Of a DNA stretch of 7,608 nt, positions 6,241-7,608 are shown piece after piece. Position 1 is the stretch's first letter; each line of letters begins with the position of its first letter. This DNA is from Verrucomicrobiota bacterium (GTDB lineage Bacteria > Verrucomicrobiota > Verrucomicrobiia > Opitutales > Intestinicryptomonadaceae): positions 1 to 7,608 of the forward strand of contig QALA01000010.1 in NCBI GenBank assembly GCA_003343565.1, written 5' to 3'. A program made the translations under genes and the position numbers. The notes beneath the pieces were generated by a model. That model saw nothing but the letters and a program-made list of their open reading frames with translations, ran no database searches and was not told the origin of the DNA.

Positions 6241-7595
6241 AGAGGCTCGCGATAATCGGAGGCGGAGCGGCGGGAATGTTCTGCGCGGCGATGCTGGGAA
6301 AGGTGCGCGGACTGCGCATAGACGTCTTGGAACGCTCCGGCGCGCCGCTGCAAAAAGTTCTGGCCAGCGGAGGGGGACGCTGCAATTTCACAAATCTGAA
6401 AATAGACTTTGAGCCGCCGAAAAACTTTTATCCGCGCGGGGCCTCAAAACTCCGTAAGCCCTTGAGGCATTTCGGAGCGGCGCAATGCGCAAGGTGGTTT
6501 TGCGGCGAGGGAGTCGAGTGGCGCGAGGAGGACGGCGGAAGGGTTTTTCCAAAGTCGGGAAAATCCTCCTGCGTGGCGCGCGCGATTTTGCGCGCGGCAA
6601 AGAGCGCGCGGATTTTTACCAAAACCGCGGCGCTCTCCGTGTCGCGTTGTGGCGAAGAATACGAAGTGCGCGCGCTGTCCGAGGGCCGCGAAACGCGCCT
6701 CAGGGCGGATTTCGTCCTGGCGGCATGCGGCGGAATTTGGACGGAAGAGTTGAAAAATTCCATTGAGGCGCTCGGACACTCTTTTGTGCCGCCGGCGCCA
6801 AGCCTGTTTGCCATGCGCTTGGCGGAGGCTGACGCCCCCCGCTGGAAGAGGCTCGCCGGGGTGTCAGCGGAGGACGCGGCGTTAAAAATCGCCGCCGCGC
6901 CCGCCGGGGCCGAAGCGGCGCGGACGAGACACTCCCCGCAGCGCGGCGAAACGGAAAGAGACATCGGAAACGCCGACGCCGAACCGGCTCCGGCAAAGCG
7001 CGGACAGACCCATTTGAGCGCGCAATACTGCTCGCGCGGGGCGCTCCTTTTTACGCATTTCGGAGCCAGCGGTCCGGCGGTACTGGAATTGTCGTCGCGC
7101 GCGGCAAGGCTTTTGCAAGATTCCGGGTACCGGGCCGAGATAACGGCGGATTTCCTGCCGTCGCAAAATCGGGAACAGACCGCGCAATCGCTAAAAAACG
7201 CGCGCAAAGATTTCGCCAGATCGAAACTAAAAAACGCAAACCCCTTCCCGATACCCGCGCGCCTCTGGGAAGGCCTGATTCTGCCGAACGCCGGAATCGA
7301 CCCGGAAAAAAGGTGGACAAACCTCTCCAAAAGCGAGGAAAAAAGCCTCGCCGGACAAATGCGCGAAACAAAATTCGAGTGCGCGGGACGCGCCCCAAAC
7401 AAGGGCGAATTTGTCACCTGCGGCGGATTGAACTGCGACGAGGCCGACTTTTCCAAAATGGAAAGCAAAATATGCCCAAACCTGTTCTTCGCCGGAGAAT
7501 GCCTGGACATAGACGCCATAACGGGCGGATTCAACCTTCAGGCGGCGTGGACTACGGCGAAAATCTGCGCGGACACAATAGCCGCGCGCATATAA
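6237..7595 (+). CDS. FAD-dependent oxidoreductase of the HI0933/YhiN family (BaiN-like)
   Basis: A 452-residue predicted flavoprotein. The N-terminus is a dinucleotide-binding fold for FAD: IIGGGAAGMFCA (6-17) and an acidic residue ending the second strand (E32). The family signature KVLASGGGRCNFTN (40-53) follows. FTHFGASGPAVLELS (272-286) and the C-terminal CGGLN (395-399) with FFAGECLDIDAITGGFNLQA (417-436) are further HI0933-type blocks that close the FAD site. Members are about 400 residues; the extra length lies mainly at about 221-262, a polar, low-complexity insert just before the RGALLFTHFG block. Some members were linked to bile-acid metabolism (BaiN), but for most the substrate is unknown, so only a redox role is assigned. 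ATG 6237 overlaps the oppC stop by 4 nt, with GGAGG at 6222-6226. Only 13 nt follow its TAA, so what lies downstream is unknown. Confidence 0.9.
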   Translation: MKRLAIIGGGAAGMFCAAMLGKVRGLRIDVLERSGAPLQKVLASGGGRCNFTNLKIDFEPPKNFYPRGASKLRKPLRHFGAAQCARWFCGEGVEWREEDGGRVFPKSGKSSCVARAILRAAKSARIFTKTAALSVSRCGEEYEVRALSEGRETRLRADFVLAACGGIWTEELKNSIEALGHSFVPPAPSLFAMRLAEADAPRWKRLAGVSAEDAALKIAAAPAGAEAARTRHSPQRGETERDIGNADAEPAPAKRGQTHLSAQYCSRGALLFTHFGASGPAVLELSSRAARLLQDSGYRAEITADFLPSQNREQTAQSLKNARKDFARSKLKNANPFPIPARLWEGLILPNAGIDPEKRWTNLSKSEEKSLAGQMRETKFECAGRAPNKGEFVTCGGLNCDEADFSKMESKICPNLFFAGECLDIDAITGGFNLQAAWTTAKICADTIAARI

Positions 7596-7608
7596 ATTAT
7601 TCCGCCAT

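Noticed and set aside
6577..6611. Dense gcgcgc palindromes within the HI0933 gene
   Set aside because: They lie in coding sequence and follow from Ala/Arg codons in GC-rich DNA; there is no T tract or other sign of a regulatory structure.
6428..7534. A 368-codon minus-strand open frame antisense to the HI0933 gene
   Set aside because: The plus strand encodes a clear FAD protein with motifs throughout. The minus frame has no recognisable domain and a biased composition.
1..7608. CRISPR arrays, tRNA/rRNA genes, insertion sequences, attachment sites
   Set aside because: I looked for spaced direct repeats, cloverleaf-like sequence, transposase motifs and terminal inverted repeats and saw none.

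Overview
The window is one co-directional stretch of GC-rich bacterial DNA, with every supported gene on the + strand. It opens with the 3' end of a sigma-28 (FliA/WhiG-type) sigma factor gene, closed by a clear intrinsic terminator. A 185-bp spacer follows, holding that terminator, a GC-rich stretch and a short tandem repeat. A tight run of seven genes then fills positions 509-7595: an RsbW-type anti-sigma factor/serine kinase, the five parts of an oligopeptide ABC importer in the order oppD-oppF-oppA-oppB-oppC, and an HI0933/YhiN-family FAD-dependent oxidoreductase. Junctions run from an 11-nt gap to 4-nt ATGA overlaps, so the seven genes are probably one transcription unit. No terminator or internal promoter was recognised between them.

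How the parts work together: OppA is a predicted lipoprotein that captures peptides outside the cytoplasmic membrane. OppB and OppC form the membrane channel. OppD and OppF are two ATPases, both with complete catalytic motifs, that drive import. The first gene belongs to the partner-switching kinase family, which sequesters sigma factors or phosphorylates STAS-domain antagonists. The last gene is a predicted flavoprotein of uncertain physiological role. No STAS antagonist or phosphatase is visible in the window.

Organism: the protein sequences indicate a bacterium with a lipoprotein-anchored OppA. GC is high, yet ATA is the commonest isoleucine codon (15 of 22 in oppB) and AAA is common for lysine. 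I suspect a member of the PVC superphylum (Verrucomicrobiota, perhaps Opitutales-like), but this is an impression from protein style and gene company, not a demonstrated placement.

Most of the window is a standard peptide-uptake operon, and I see no clear new system. The points worth a second look are the anti-sigma kinase between a sigma-28 gene and the transporter operon, the short C-terminus of OppD, the 64-residue low-complexity N-terminal extension of OppF, a similar insert in the HI0933 protein, the unusual ribosome-binding-site geometry at oppA, and the ATA codon preference.
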